From positions 186,001 to 250,000 of the forward strand of contig NZ_JAZHRU010000001.1 in the NCBI RefSeq assembly GCF_036924525.1: a stretch of 64,000 bases of DNA, in the 5' to 3' direction. The notes under the pieces were generated by a model. It had not been told where the DNA came from. It was given only the letters and a program-made list of their open reading frames with translations, and did no database searches. Each line of letters starts with the position of its first letter. The first letter of the stretch is position 1. The stretch comes from Bradyrhizobium sp. AZCC 1719. GTDB taxonomy: Bacteria; Pseudomonadota; Alphaproteobacteria; Rhizobiales; Xanthobacteraceae. The position numbers and the translations under genes are program-made. Below, one piece after another: positions 31,282 to 39,692 of the stretch.

Positions 31282-32240
31282 GCCGGCAGGCGGCCGGCCG
31301 GATGCGCCGGCGCCGCGGTGCGCTCGGCGGCGCGCAGTTTTGCCGAACGCGCGCGCGGATTGGCGGCAAGCTCGGCTTCACCGGGGGTGACCGGACGCTT
31401 CGTCAGAATCTGAAAGCTCGGCGCCGCCTGCGCCACTTCGGGCAAATGCCGCGAACCGCCGCCAGCCTTGCCACGCGCGTTGAGGAAATCCTTGACGATG
31501 CGGTCTTCCAGCGAATGGAACGAGACGACCGCCAACCGCCCGCCGGGTTTCAGCACGCGCTCGGCCGCAGCCAGCGCCAGATGCAGCTCGTCGAGCTCGG
31601 CGTTGACGAAGATCCGCAAGCCCTGGAACGTCCGCGTCGCCGGATGAATCTCGTTGGGCTTTGAGCGAACCACCCTGCCGACGATATCGGCCAGCGCCTG
31701 CGTGGTCGTAATTGGCGCCTCTTTCCGCGCCGCCACGATGGCACGCGCCACCGCGCGGGAATGGCGCTCTTCGCCGAAGATATAGATGATATTGGCGAGG
31801 TCGGTCTCGGAGGCCTTCGCCACCACATCGGCCGCCGTCGGGCCGTCATGCCCCATCCGCATGTCGAGCGGGCCGCCGAGCCGGAACGAGAAGCCGCGCT
31901 CGGCCTGATCGAGCTGCATCGAGGAAACGCCGACGTCCATCACGACGCCGTCCACCGCAGGCACACCTTGCGCCGCGCAGATTTCAGCAAGGTTGGAGAA
32001 TCGGTCCTCGACCAGGGTCAGCCGGCCGCCGGACTGCTCGACCAGATCGAACCCACCGGCAACCGCCGACCGGTCGCGGTCGATGCCGATGACCTGTGTT
32101 CCCGGAATCTCGAGAATCGCGCGGCTGTAGCCGCCGGCGCCGAAGGTCGCGTCGACATAGATGCCGCCGTCCCTGGGATCGAGCATCTCGACCGCCTCGC
32201 GGCCGAGCACCGAGATGTGGCGCGGCGCAACCGGGGTCAT
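31245..32240 (-). CDS. rsmH: 16S rRNA m4C1402 methyltransferase RsmH (MraW)
   Basis: A 331-residue SAM-dependent methyltransferase acting on C1402 of 16S rRNA. The start [20 protein letters not shown] is chosen because the preceding 61 in-frame residues are Arg/Gly-rich and unlike the family. The SAM-binding motif is [15 protein letters not shown], with other signatures [24 protein letters not shown] and [18 protein letters not shown]. It heads the dcw cluster. No mraZ gene, which commonly precedes rsmH, is visible upstream. Confidence 0.97.
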   Translation of the reverse strand: MTPVAPRHISVLGREAVEMLDPRDGGIYVDATFGAGGYSRAILEIPGTQVIGIDRDRSAVAGGFDLVEQSGGRLTLVEDRFSNLAEICAAQGVPAVDGVVMDVGVSSMQLDQAERGFSFRLGGPLDMRMGHDGPTAADVVAKASETDLANIIYIFGEERHSRAVARAIVAARKEAPITTTQALADIVGRVVRSKPNEIHPATRTFQGLRIFVNAELDELHLALAAAERVLKPGGRLAVVSFHSLEDRIVKDFLNARGKAGGGSRHLPEVAQAAPSFQILTKRPVTPGEAELAANPRARSAKLRAAERTAAPAHPAGRLPAWPTLADVMRGG

Positions 32241-32550
32241 GCGCCGTCCTCTGGCGTTTTCCAGTCTGTGGTACGAAAACTGGACGCGAACGGGCCCATT
32301 GCGCCTCAAATCTCTGCGCTTCGCCGGGCTTTTCCGGCCAGATGGCCGCGAACAGGCGGGATGGCCGCCTCTCGCCCGGCCCCGCGACCCCTCATTTCCC
32401 GACGGAATTTGCTGGGTTGCCATGGCATTTTCGAGCGTGAAAGAGGGCCTCGGCCGTCCCCAACCCGGTTCGGCTATTCACCACTTAGTAACGGCACTTA
32501 GCGTTAAGAAAGCGTTGATGGTCGGCCGCGGGTTTTCCGCGCTTTCTATA
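32241..32550. other. Upstream region of the dcw cluster
   Basis: A non-coding spacer between the divergent rsmH and amidase genes. It should contain the promoter of the dcw cluster on the minus strand. No mraZ-like reading frame and no repeated MraZ-type boxes were recognised. The AT-richer part (32470-32550) is the best guess for promoters. Confidence 0.4.
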
Positions 32551-32650
32551 GCGTTTTCGAGCGAAGTGGGTACCGGTTCGCGTGAAGAAAACGCGTCAAA
32601 ACAAGAATCTAGAGCTTCGGTTCTGATTGAATCAGAACCGAAGCTCTAGA
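32551..32650. repeat. GCGTTTTC repeat with perfect 21-bp-arm hairpin
   Basis: The left part forms a hairpin with arms GCGTTTTC and GAAAACGC. The right part (32608-32650) is a perfect inverted repeat with 21-bp arms starting TCTAGAGCTTCGG and one central base. Related copies are at 58380-58437 (left part only) and 59368-59467. Confidence 0.85.
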
Positions 32651-32887
32651 CACCGGAAAATGGTGATGCGCCTCGCCCACACTCGGTCAAAATACGAGAG
32701 GGAACTCGGCCGCCCGCATTGCGCGGGCACGCGGTAAATGAATAGTAAACGATATTGCCGTTTGAACACGATGTTGCCGCTCTGCCGCCCGGTTTGGGTT
32801 TAAAAAATGGCTTCTGGTTCGTTCACATCTGCTGGTATTGATTCGAGGCGTCAACGCGCCCTTCCCGTTCCCAGGGCCAACGCCGAC

Positions 32888-33673
32888 ATGAAGACCTTTA
32901 CCCCGGATTCCTCGATCGCATCCGACGTCATCCCGTCGCCGAACTATGGCGACCGCAACGACGGCCGCGTCGCCGATATGATCCTGCTGCACTACACCGG
33001 CATGCCGGATGTGGAAGGCGCGATCGCCCAGCTCTGCACCCCCGGCACCGACGTTTCAGCCCATTACATCGTGCTGGAGGACGGCCGCATCGTGCAATGC
33101 GTGCCGGAAGCCAAGCGCGCCTGGCACGCCGGCGTATCCTCTTGGGCCGGCGAGGAAGACATCAATTCCTGCTCGATCGGCGTCGAGATCATCAACCGCG
33201 GCCACGACTGGGGCTATCCGGATTTCCCATCGCGCCAGATCGCCGCCGTGATCGCGCTGTGCCGCGGCATCATGCTCCGCCGCAAAATACCTGCACATCG
33301 CGTGCTCGCACATTCCGACGTCGCGCCGGCGCGCAAGAAGGACCCCGGCGAAAAATTCCCGTGGCACTTGCTGGCGAATTCCGGCGTCGGCCATTGGGTG
33401 CAGCCGGCGCCGATCGTGCGCGGCGAAACGCTCAAGCTCGGCAGCATCTCAGATGGCGTCGCCAACATGCAGGCAGCGCTCGCCAAATACGGCTACAACA
33501 TCCCGACCCACGGCAAGTTCGACGGTCCGACCATGGAAGTGGTCACCGCGTTCCAGCGTCACTTCCGCCCCGCGCGCGTCGACGGCATCGCCGATCACTC
33601 GACCATGAGCACGCTGCATGCGCTATTGGCGAGCCTGCCGGCGGAGGCGATGACGACGGTGGCGGCGAGGTAA
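32888..33673 (+). CDS. AmpD-type N-acetylmuramoyl-L-alanine amidase with PG-binding domain
   Basis: A zinc amidase that cleaves the bond between MurNAc and L-Ala in muropeptides. The start MKTFTPDSSIASD is favoured (261 residues); an ATG at 32807 would add a 27-residue tail. Zinc-binding His residues are in MILLHYTG and VLAHSDVAPARKKDPG. The amidase_2 domain runs to about residue 170, and a C-terminal PG_binding_1 domain covers NMQAALAKYGYNIPTHGKFDG and onward. No signal peptide is obvious, as in cytoplasmic AmpD. It is transcribed away from the dcw cluster and fits peptidoglycan recycling. Confidence 0.93.
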   Translation: MKTFTPDSSIASDVIPSPNYGDRNDGRVADMILLHYTGMPDVEGAIAQLCTPGTDVSAHYIVLEDGRIVQCVPEAKRAWHAGVSSWAGEEDINSCSIGVEIINRGHDWGYPDFPSRQIAAVIALCRGIMLRRKIPAHRVLAHSDVAPARKKDPGEKFPWHLLANSGVGHWVQPAPIVRGETLKLGSISDGVANMQAALAKYGYNIPTHGKFDGPTMEVVTAFQRHFRPARVDGIADHSTMSTLHALLASLPAEAMTTVAAR

Positions 33674-33691
33674 CTCACCGGTACTTCCATC

Positions 33692-33845
33692 GTCATTGCG
33701 AGGAGCGAAGCGACGAAGCAATCCATCTCTCCAGACGTGCGGAAAGATGGATTGCTTCCGCCTTCGCGCAGAGGCGCTTCGGCGGACTTGAGCCCTGCGA
33801 AGCTTGCGTAGCAAGCGTAGAAGGGTCGCTGCGCTCGCAATGACG
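33692..33845. repeat. GTCATTGCGAGGAGCGAAGC inverted-repeat element
   Basis: About 154 bp with ends GTCATTGCGAGGAGCGAAG and CGCTGCGCTCGCAATGAC. Inside are an ATCCATCT/AGATGGAT hairpin and a GCTTGCGTAGCAAGC hairpin. It lies between the converging amidase and sigma factor genes and is related to the short repeat at 2163-2192. Confidence 0.85.
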
Positions 33846-33846
33846 G

Positions 33847-35100
33847 CTAGAGTCCGCCCGCGCTTGCCTCCATCTCCGCTATCCTTCGCGCATACAGCCT
33901 TCGCAGCGGCTCCAACTGCGTCGCAACCGTCGCCTCCTGATACGCTTCCCGCGCTGCGTCGTGCCGCCCAAGCCTGCGCAGCAAATCAGCGCGGACGGCC
34001 GGCAGCAGCTCATAACTCTTCAGCCCACCGCGCGCCGCCAGCGCATCGACCAGATCGAGCGCCCGCGCCGGCCCATCGACCATCGACACCGCAGCGGCGT
34101 GATTGAGTTCGATCACCGGCGACGGGCTGATCCGAAGCAGCACCTCGTAGAGCCCAGCGATCTGCCGCCAGTCGGTGTCTTCGTAACTGGGCGCACGCGC
34201 ATGCAGCGCGGCGATCGCCGCCTGCACCGCGTAGGATTGCGGCCGGCCCGGTATCCGCAATGCCTCTTCCACAAGCAGCAAGCCTTCCGAAATCTGTGCA
34301 CGATCCCATAGCGTGCGGTCTTGCTCTTCCAGCAGCACGATGTCACCGCCTGCGGTCTCGCGGCCGGCGCGCCGCGCATCATGCAGCAGCATCAGGGCGA
34401 GCAGGCCCTTGATCTCGCCACGCCCAGGTATCAACGCATCGAGCAGCCGCGCCAGCCGAATCGCTTCGCGCGCGAGATCCGGCCGCATCAGGCCTTCCCC
34501 TGACGTGGCGGCGTATCCCTCGGTGAAGACGAGATAGACCACCGCGAGCACGCCGCGCAGCCGGGGCTCCAGTGCTTCGCGTTCCGGCACCTCATAGGGA
34601 ATGCCGGCAAGACGGATTTTTTGCTTGGCCCGCAGCAGGCGTTGCGCCATCGCATCTTCGCTGGCGAGAAAGGCGCGCGCGACCTGCGCCGTCGTGAGCC
34701 CGCATACGGTGCGCAGCGTCAGCGCGACCTGTACCTCGGCGGCAAAGGAGGGGTGACAGCACGTGAAAATCAGCCGCAGCATGTCGTCGTCAAGCGCGCT
34801 GTCGGCGTCCTCGCATGGCTCGGATGCGTTGAGCAGCAGTTCGTGCGTCAGTTCCTGCTGCTTGCCGCGGAACGCGATGTTGCGTCTGATACGATCGACC
34901 GCCTTGTTGCGGCCGACATTGACCAGCCAGGCACGTGGATTGGACGGCAGGCCCGCGGCCGGCCAGCGTTCCAGCGCCACCGCGAACGCGTCCTGCAAGG
35001 CATCCTCGGCCAGATCGAAATCGCCGACGAGACGGATCAGCGTGGCCAGCGCCCGCCCCGTCTCGTCGCGGAATGTTTTTTCGATTTCGGTGGGTGTCAT
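33847..35100 (-). CDS. ECF sigma factor with C-terminal TPR-like extension (ECF42 type)
   Basis: A 417-residue sigma-70-family protein; the start [15 protein letters not shown] is used, since the longer form enters a repeat. Region 2 is in [27 protein letters not shown]. Region 4 is in [33 protein letters not shown], followed by the [24 protein letters not shown] segment typical of the DUF6596 sigma group. The long C-terminal part (residues 200-417) is helical and TPR-like. ECF42 sigma factors lack a classical anti-sigma factor and are encoded beside DGPF/YCII proteins, which is exactly the arrangement here. Confidence 0.9.
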   Translation of the reverse strand: MTPTEIEKTFRDETGRALATLIRLVGDFDLAEDALQDAFAVALERWPAAGLPSNPRAWLVNVGRNKAVDRIRRNIAFRGKQQELTHELLLNASEPCEDADSALDDDMLRLIFTCCHPSFAAEVQVALTLRTVCGLTTAQVARAFLASEDAMAQRLLRAKQKIRLAGIPYEVPEREALEPRLRGVLAVVYLVFTEGYAATSGEGLMRPDLAREAIRLARLLDALIPGRGEIKGLLALMLLHDARRAGRETAGGDIVLLEEQDRTLWDRAQISEGLLLVEEALRIPGRPQSYAVQAAIAALHARAPSYEDTDWRQIAGLYEVLLRISPSPVIELNHAAAVSMVDGPARALDLVDALAARGGLKSYELLPAVRADLLRRLGRHDAAREAYQEATVATQLEPLRRLYARRIAEMEASAGGL

Positions 35101-35115
35101 AAGGTGCCCAACGTC

Positions 35116-35231
35116 GTCATTCCGGGGCGATGCGAAGCATCGAACTCCGATGCGCAATTGCGCATCGGAGAATCTCGAGATTCTCAGGTGCGCAATTGCG
35201 CACCATAGTTCGCTTCGCGCCCCGGAATGAC
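35116..35231. repeat. CTCGAG-centred palindromic repeat, copy 6 (expanded)
   Basis: The same ends and central CTCGAG as the other copies, but both arms carry extra hairpins (GATGCGCAATTGCGCATC and GTGCGCAATTGCGCAC). It lies between the sigma factor and its DGPF partner and would be transcribed with them if they form an operon. Confidence 0.85.
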
Positions 35232-35241
35232 GGCTTCGCCG

Positions 35242-35592
35242 TCAGTCATAAACCATGATCGGCCTGACCTCGATCGAACCCGTCTTGGCGCCGGGAATCC
35301 GGGCGGCGATGCCAAGTGCGGTGTCGAGATCCTTGGCTTCGACCAGATAATAGCCGCCGAGCTGTTCGCGCGTCTCTGCGAACGGACCGTCCGTCGTCAT
35401 GACCTTGCCGTCACGGACCCGCACGGTGGTTGCCGTCGTTGACGGCTGCAAGCCGTCGCCGGCCTTGAAATGGCCGCTCTGGATGATGGATTGGGTGAAC
35501 GCCCCGTATTCCGCCGTCATTTGCTTGTGCGCCGCGGCGTCCATTTTTCCAAGCTCGGCCTCGCTCCGATAGATCATCAACAAATACTGCAT
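35242..35592 (-). CDS. YCII-related DGPF-domain protein
   Basis: A 116-residue protein of the YCII/DGPF family. Its start is MQYLLMIYRSE. The name-giving motif is in TTDGPFAETREQLGGYYLVEAKDLDTAL, near residues 67-94. Genes of this family are commonly found next to ECF42 sigma factors and are thought to be targets or functional partners, though the biochemical role is not settled. It lies upstream of the sigma gene on the same strand with a 141-bp spacer containing a palindromic repeat. Confidence 0.9.
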   Translation of the reverse strand: MQYLLMIYRSEAELGKMDAAAHKQMTAEYGAFTQSIIQSGHFKAGDGLQPSTTATTVRVRDGKVMTTDGPFAETREQLGGYYLVEAKDLDTALGIAARIPGAKTGSIEVRPIMVYD

Positions 35593-35719
35593 CTTGAATA
35601 CTCCTCTTGATCGGCTGGATCGCCGACACCCAGTCGAACGGGCCCCTCGGAAAACGACATCGCCAGAATAAATTATTTTAGGGCGGAAGCCGGGCCGCCG
35701 GAATCTGCGCAGGAAGTAT

Positions 35720-36151
35720 TCAGGAACGACCGCCGGCCTCGGCGAGCCGCCGCTGCAATTCCCTCACCTCCTCAAACCGCTTCGTTACGTCGCGCATGAC
35801 GGCCACGGTGCCCGCGACCTCCTGCGCTTCGCTTCGCAACAGGACGATGGTGAACTCGACCGAGATCCGCCGGCCGTCCTTGGTCAGGCCGGGCACCGAC
35901 AACAAATCGCCGTGCCCGTAGCGGCTCGTTCCCGTCTCGATGGTATGCCTAAAGCCGGCCCAGTGCCGCGCCCGCAAATTTTCAGGGATGATCAGGTCGA
36001 GCGACCGGCCGGTGGCTTCCGCAGCCGTGAAGCCGAATATCCGCTCCGCGCCCGGATTCCAGAACGTGATGCGCCCATCGCGATCGGTCGCAATGATCGC
36101 GTCAGAAGCGCTGTGCAGCAGAGCTTCGCCAAGACCGGGAGGAATGTTCAT
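35720..36151 (-). CDS. Stand-alone PAS-domain protein
   Basis: A 143-residue protein beginning MNIPPGLGEALLHSASDAII. It is a single PAS fold: AIIATDRDGRITFWNPGAERIFGF is the classic first part, followed by GRSLDLIIPENLRARHWAGF, and VAGTVAVMRDVTKRFEEVRELQRRL closes with a coiled-coil tail. There is no output domain such as a kinase or GGDEF. Extending the frame upstream would run into rnpB, so the short start is chosen (Met at 36160 is an alternative). It may sense a small ligand or redox state and act on a partner; none is encoded beside it. Confidence 0.8.
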   Translation of the reverse strand: MNIPPGLGEALLHSASDAIIATDRDGRITFWNPGAERIFGFTAAEATGRSLDLIIPENLRARHWAGFRHTIETGTSRYGHGDLLSVPGLTKDGRRISVEFTIVLLRSEAQEVAGTVAVMRDVTKRFEEVRELQRRLAEAGGRS

Positions 36152-36248
36152 CGCTCGCATCCAGAAATCGAACCGACCGGCATCAAATGCCGCGCTGTCG
36201 CGCATGTCAAAATCATGCTGACGGAACCGGATTAACCATCGCCATCCC

Positions 36249-36277
36249 TTGACGGCGCGGCCACGAGCCCCCATTCG
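36249..36277 (+). promoter_or_regulatory. Possible rnpB promoter
   Basis: TTGACG at 36249-36254 and a weak -10-like CATTCG at 36272-36277 are spaced 17 bases. They end about seven bases before the start of the RNase P RNA, the right distance for a promoter. The -10 element is poor, so this is tentative. Confidence 0.35.
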
Positions 36278-36283
36278 TAATGC

Positions 36284-36704
36284 GTCAGTCGGCCGGACGG
36301 CCGCTTCCGCTATGGTCGAAAGGCTGCGGGGGAGGAAAGTCCGGGCTCCATCGACATGCGGTGCCGGATAACGTCCGGCGGGGGTAACCCCAGGGAAAGT
36401 GCCACAGAGAACGAACCGCCCTCCTTCGCCTTCGGGCTTCGGAGGGTAAGGGTGAAAAGGTGCGGTAAGAGCGCACCGCGTTTCCGGCAACGGAGACGGC
36501 ATGGCAAACCCCACCGGGAGCAAAACCGAATAGGGACGGCAACGCGGGCTGTTCGCGAAAGCGATAACGCCGCAGGGCTATGTCAGGCTCGCCGTCCGGG
36601 TAGGTTGCTCGAGGCCATGTGCGAACATGGTCCCAGAGGAATGGCCGTCACGTATCATTCGAAAGAATGGTGCCCTACAGAACCCGGCTTACAGGCTGGC
36701 TGAT
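36284..36704 (+). ncRNA. rnpB: RNase P RNA (rnpB)
   Basis: This is the catalytic RNA of ribonuclease P, which trims tRNA 5' leaders. The hallmark GAGGAAAGTCCGGGCTCC (at about 36331) and GGGGGTAACCCCAGGGAAAG identify the conserved core; the 3' part contains GGCTTACAGGCTGGCT. The ends pair as helix P1: GTCAGTCGGCC (36284-36294 region) with GGCTGGCTGAT (36694-36704), giving about 11 base pairs with G-U pairs. A pyrimidine/AG-rich hairpin loop (CCGCCCTCC..GGAGGG) and the length, about 420 nt, fit the alphaproteobacterial type A RNA. Ends are estimated from the P1 pairing. Confidence 0.95.
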
Positions 36705-36775
36705 ATTTCTGATGAATGAGGGGTTCGGCGCAAACACGCCGGACCCCTCGCCATTTCCGGATTCGTTCAGAGGCT

Positions 36776-36871
36776 GTAGCCCGCATGAGCGTAGCGACAT
36801 GCGGGACGGCTTTGGAGACGTGAGTGATTGGCGAGAGTGACCCCGGATATCGCTTCGCTCATCCGGGCTAC
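36776..36871. repeat. REP-type pair (GTAGCCCGCATGAGCG)
   Basis: Two palindromic REP units face each other, GTAGCCCGCATGAGCGTAGC and (on the other strand) GTAGCCCGGATGAGCGAAGC, separated by about 40 bases. The pair lies directly after rnpB. The same sequences flank the transposase gene at 44241-44774. Confidence 0.85.
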
Positions 36872-36889
36872 ACGTCATCGCAACAAATT

Positions 36890-37618
36890 TTAATCGCGCG
36901 CCGCCTCCGCGATCGCCTGCGCCAGCCGCGCCGGGTTGCTGAAGAACATTTCATGGCTGCCGTCGCATTCGACCAGCCGGAACAGGCCCAGCCGCTCCGA
37001 CAAGCGCGGGTGCCATGGCAGGCCGTGCGGCAGGGCAATGTCCTGCCTGCAATTGACATAGGATTTGCCGATCGGCAGCTCTGCCAGTGGACGCTTCAGC
37101 GCGATCTTGTCGGTGAACGTCTTGTACGGATGCAGGTTGAGCCTGGCATAGGCCGACTTTGCCAGTTCGAGATCGGCATCGTTGATGAAGGCATCGCGCC
37201 AGATTTCGAACGGCAGCATAACAGCGTTGTTGTTGGCAGCGGCCACGGCATCGAACAGGCCGACATAGTGCGGCGGCACCATGTCGTTGAGACACTGCCC
37301 GTCCAGTGGAACGAAGGCGTTGACGTAGACGAGGCGCTTGATCCTGTCGGTCAGACGGTCGGCAACGCCCGAGATCACCATCCCGCCATAGGAGTGGCCG
37401 ACCAGCCTGATGTCGCGGAGATCGTTCGCCTCGATGTAGGTGACGACGGACGAGATCGCCTGATCGAGTCCTGTTTTCTCGCGATCGTCATCATTGTTGT
37501 TGCCGGCGACTGTCGGGCAATGCACGACGTGGCCGCTCTCGCGAAGATGTCCGGCGACCGCTTCCATTTCGGCGCCGGTGTGCCACGCGCCATGAACAAG
37601 AACATAGATGTCTGACAT
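36890..37618 (-). CDS. Alpha/beta hydrolase (esterase-like) 1
   Basis: A 242-residue cytoplasmic hydrolase. The oxyanion motif LVHGAWHTG is near the N-terminus, and the nucleophile elbow GHSYGG is near residue 93. An Asp in the cap/lid part and the catalytic His in DGSHEMFFS near residue 221 complete the triad. There is no signal peptide. It is similar throughout to the hydrolase at 38788-39504 (both share HGAW, LRD, GHSYGGMV and DGQ(C/S)L motifs). It lies just downstream of an AraC regulator on the same strand. Substrate unknown; similar proteins are salicylate-esterase-like or MenH-like enzymes. Confidence 0.8.
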   Translation of the reverse strand: MSDIYVLVHGAWHTGAEMEAVAGHLRESGHVVHCPTVAGNNNDDDREKTGLDQAISSVVTYIEANDLRDIRLVGHSYGGMVISGVADRLTDRIKRLVYVNAFVPLDGQCLNDMVPPHYVGLFDAVAAANNNAVMLPFEIWRDAFINDADLELAKSAYARLNLHPYKTFTDKIALKRPLAELPIGKSYVNCRQDIALPHGLPWHPRLSERLGLFRLVECDGSHEMFFSNPARLAQAIAEAARD

Positions 37619-37718
37619 TCCGTCTCCCCCTGATTTTCTGGAAGTCAGACATTGATGGGGACGGCTATTCCCGGATGGCCGGGTTCGGCCACCGCCATCG
37701 CCTGATTGCGCCAGGCCC

Positions 37719-38684
37719 TTACCGCTGCCGCCGGAACGCGCCCGGCGTCATGCCGAGATATCTCCGGCATTGGCGGATGAAGTGAGACGGATCGGAAAAA
37801 CCGACCCGCAGCCCGATCCCGCCGACGCCGATGCGATCGAATCGCGGCTCGCTCAGCATCCGGCGCGCCGCCGCCATGCGGCAATCGTTGAGCAGCCCGC
37901 TGAACGTCAGGCCCGCTTTGTTGAGGCAGCGGTGCAAGGTCCGCTCCGAGACACGCAAATCCTCCGCGACGGCCACAGCCGTCAGTCCCGGCTCGGCGTA
38001 GCGCAGCCTTATGGCACAGCCGATCTGGTCCAAGAGCTTCGCGGCATCGCGCTGCTCGGCGGATGTGCACGGAATCTCGCTGCCGAACCCAAGCGCCAGC
38101 AGCGCGCCGAGCTGGTCGGTCAGAACCCGCGCCGGCAGCGGCTGGTCCGTGGCGAGCTGCGGAGTCAATTGGCAGGCAAATGCGCTGAGCACCGCGCCCC
38201 AGCCGGCGCGCCCGTCGATGCGCTGCCCAATGCGCCGCTCGGGATCTGATATCCACGATTCGACCCAGTGAATCGGCAGCTCCAGCGACAGCGTGTCCGC
38301 GCTCACCGGAAAGTTGAATTCATAGCAGCGCCGGGAATCCAGCAGCACGAGATCCATCGGCCGCATTCGCGACGCGTGACCGTTCTGCATCACCGTCCAC
38401 TCGTTGTCGGTCTTGCACAGCAGGTAATAGTAGTTGGCCGTGCTGCGGGCGACGCTGGCTTTGCGGCGATAGACGTGCTGCGCCGATCCCTGCACGCGGT
38501 TGATGCCGATCGTGTCGAGTTGGCCGCGCTGAACGGAGCAGTCGAAGCCCGAGCGGACCTGCGTCGTGATATCCATTTCGAGAAAACATTCGCAGACGGC
38601 GCCGATCCAATAGTCCAGGCGCCGTTCCGGCTCGACCAGGCCGGTTGACCACGTCTCGATGACTGAAGTCGTTCTGGCCGCCAT
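37719..38684 (-). CDS. AraC-family transcriptional regulator
   Basis: A 321-residue DNA-binding protein. The C-terminal about 100 residues have the AraC double helix-turn-helix. The first includes VAEDLRVSERTLHRCLNKAGLTF, and the second is IGLRVGFSDPSHFIRQCRRYLGMTPGAFRR. The N-terminal part (residues 20-200) resembles the AraC-binding-like domain that senses small ligands. It is located between two related hydrolase genes on the same strand, making it the likely local regulator. Inducer unknown. Confidence 0.9.
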   Translation of the reverse strand: MAARTTSVIETWSTGLVEPERRLDYWIGAVCECFLEMDITTQVRSGFDCSVQRGQLDTIGINRVQGSAQHVYRRKASVARSTANYYYLLCKTDNEWTVMQNGHASRMRPMDLVLLDSRRCYEFNFPVSADTLSLELPIHWVESWISDPERRIGQRIDGRAGWGAVLSAFACQLTPQLATDQPLPARVLTDQLGALLALGFGSEIPCTSAEQRDAAKLLDQIGCAIRLRYAEPGLTAVAVAEDLRVSERTLHRCLNKAGLTFSGLLNDCRMAAARRMLSEPRFDRIGVGGIGLRVGFSDPSHFIRQCRRYLGMTPGAFRRQR

Positions 38685-38787
38685 GCCCTGCCCTCCGCGA
38701 TCGACGTCGACTACCGGCTCGCTAGCTTGTTGGGCGCGTGGCGGAGAGTCAATCCGCCTGCGATGTCCCGTAGATGGGGTAACGGGC

Positions 38788-39504
38788 CTACGCCACGATC
38801 TTCTGCAGGAGCGCCATCAACGCCTCCGGCGCGGTGACATTCGGCGAATGGCTGGCGTCGATCTCGTAATAGCTCCAGGCGGGATCGCCCTTTGTCATTT
38901 TGGCGAACGGTCCGAACGTGTCGGCGGGCGTGATCCGCGTGGCGTAGATGTAGCTGCGTGGCAAGGTCAGCGCGCCGCCCTGCAGCTTGAGCCTGGTCTC
39001 GAAACACTTGATCGGCATGTCGACGCGACGGGCGGAGAGCCATTCGACGTCCGCCGGCGACGTATCTGGCGGCGTCGGGTTTGGCGGCACGCGCCAGCCG
39101 TCACCGCTCTTCGAAAGCTCCTGCATCCGCGCCCGCCCCGCCTCGTTCAAATCGAGCAGCGACTGGCCGTCCTGCGGCACGAAGGCGTCGATATAAATGA
39201 GCTGCTTGACCTTGTCGCGCGCCAGGTCGGCGACGCCGGTCGCGACCATGCCGCCGTAGCTGTGGCCGATCAGCACGAAATCGCGCAGGTCTTCATACCT
39301 GATGACGGCAAGTACGTCTTCGATATGCGAATTGAGATCGATCCCCGGATGCGCCAGATGCGCGCGGTCGCCGAGACCGCTGTAGGTTGGCGTGATCAGG
39401 CGATGCCCGGCGGCCTGCATCAGCGGATGCATCTTCTTCCAGGCCCAACCCGCGGACCACGCGCCGTGACAGACGAGGAAGGTTTTCGAAGAGGTCGAGC
39501 TCAT
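38788..39504 (-). CDS. Alpha/beta hydrolase (esterase-like) 2
   Basis: A 238-residue paralogue of the hydrolase at 36890-37618. It has LVCHGAWSAGWAW, the nucleophile motif GHSYGG and the catalytic His in DASHSPNVTAP near residue 225. The segment DAFVPQDGQSLLDLNEAG is like the equivalent part of hydrolase 1 (NAFVPLDGQCLND). It is upstream of the AraC gene, separated by about 100 bp. Length suits a compact MenH/salicylate-esterase-like fold. No transporter or pathway gene sits directly beside it; substrate unknown. Confidence 0.8.
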   Translation of the reverse strand: MSSTSSKTFLVCHGAWSAGWAWKKMHPLMQAAGHRLITPTYSGLGDRAHLAHPGIDLNSHIEDVLAVIRYEDLRDFVLIGHSYGGMVATGVADLARDKVKQLIYIDAFVPQDGQSLLDLNEAGRARMQELSKSGDGWRVPPNPTPPDTSPADVEWLSARRVDMPIKCFETRLKLQGGALTLPRSYIYATRITPADTFGPFAKMTKGDPAWSYYEIDASHSPNVTAPEALMALLQKIVA

Positions 39505-39597
39505 TGGGTCGTTCCCATGATGCTATTGTTGAAGACGTCGATTGCGATAGTACCCGCCCGCCGCGTCGTGTAAACGTGGGCGCAAAATCGCAGCATC

Positions 39598-39677
39598 GTC
39601 ATTCCGGGATGGTCCGAAGGACCAGACCCGGAATCTCGAGATCCCGGGTTCGCATCTTCGATGCGCCCCGGGATGAC
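39598..39677. repeat. CTCGAG-centred palindromic repeat, copy 7
   Basis: An 80-bp copy in the divergent spacer between hydrolase 2 and the TauE-like gene. Its right end is slightly divergent (CCGGGATGAC). It ends 15 bases before the chosen GTG start of the permease. Confidence 0.85.
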
Positions 39678-39692
39678 GGGGGAATATTAAGA

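Noticed and set aside
36284..36704. Protein-coding frame (upstream extension of the PAS gene) inside this region
   Set aside because: The region carries clear RNase P RNA motifs and P1 pairing; the frame is incidental.
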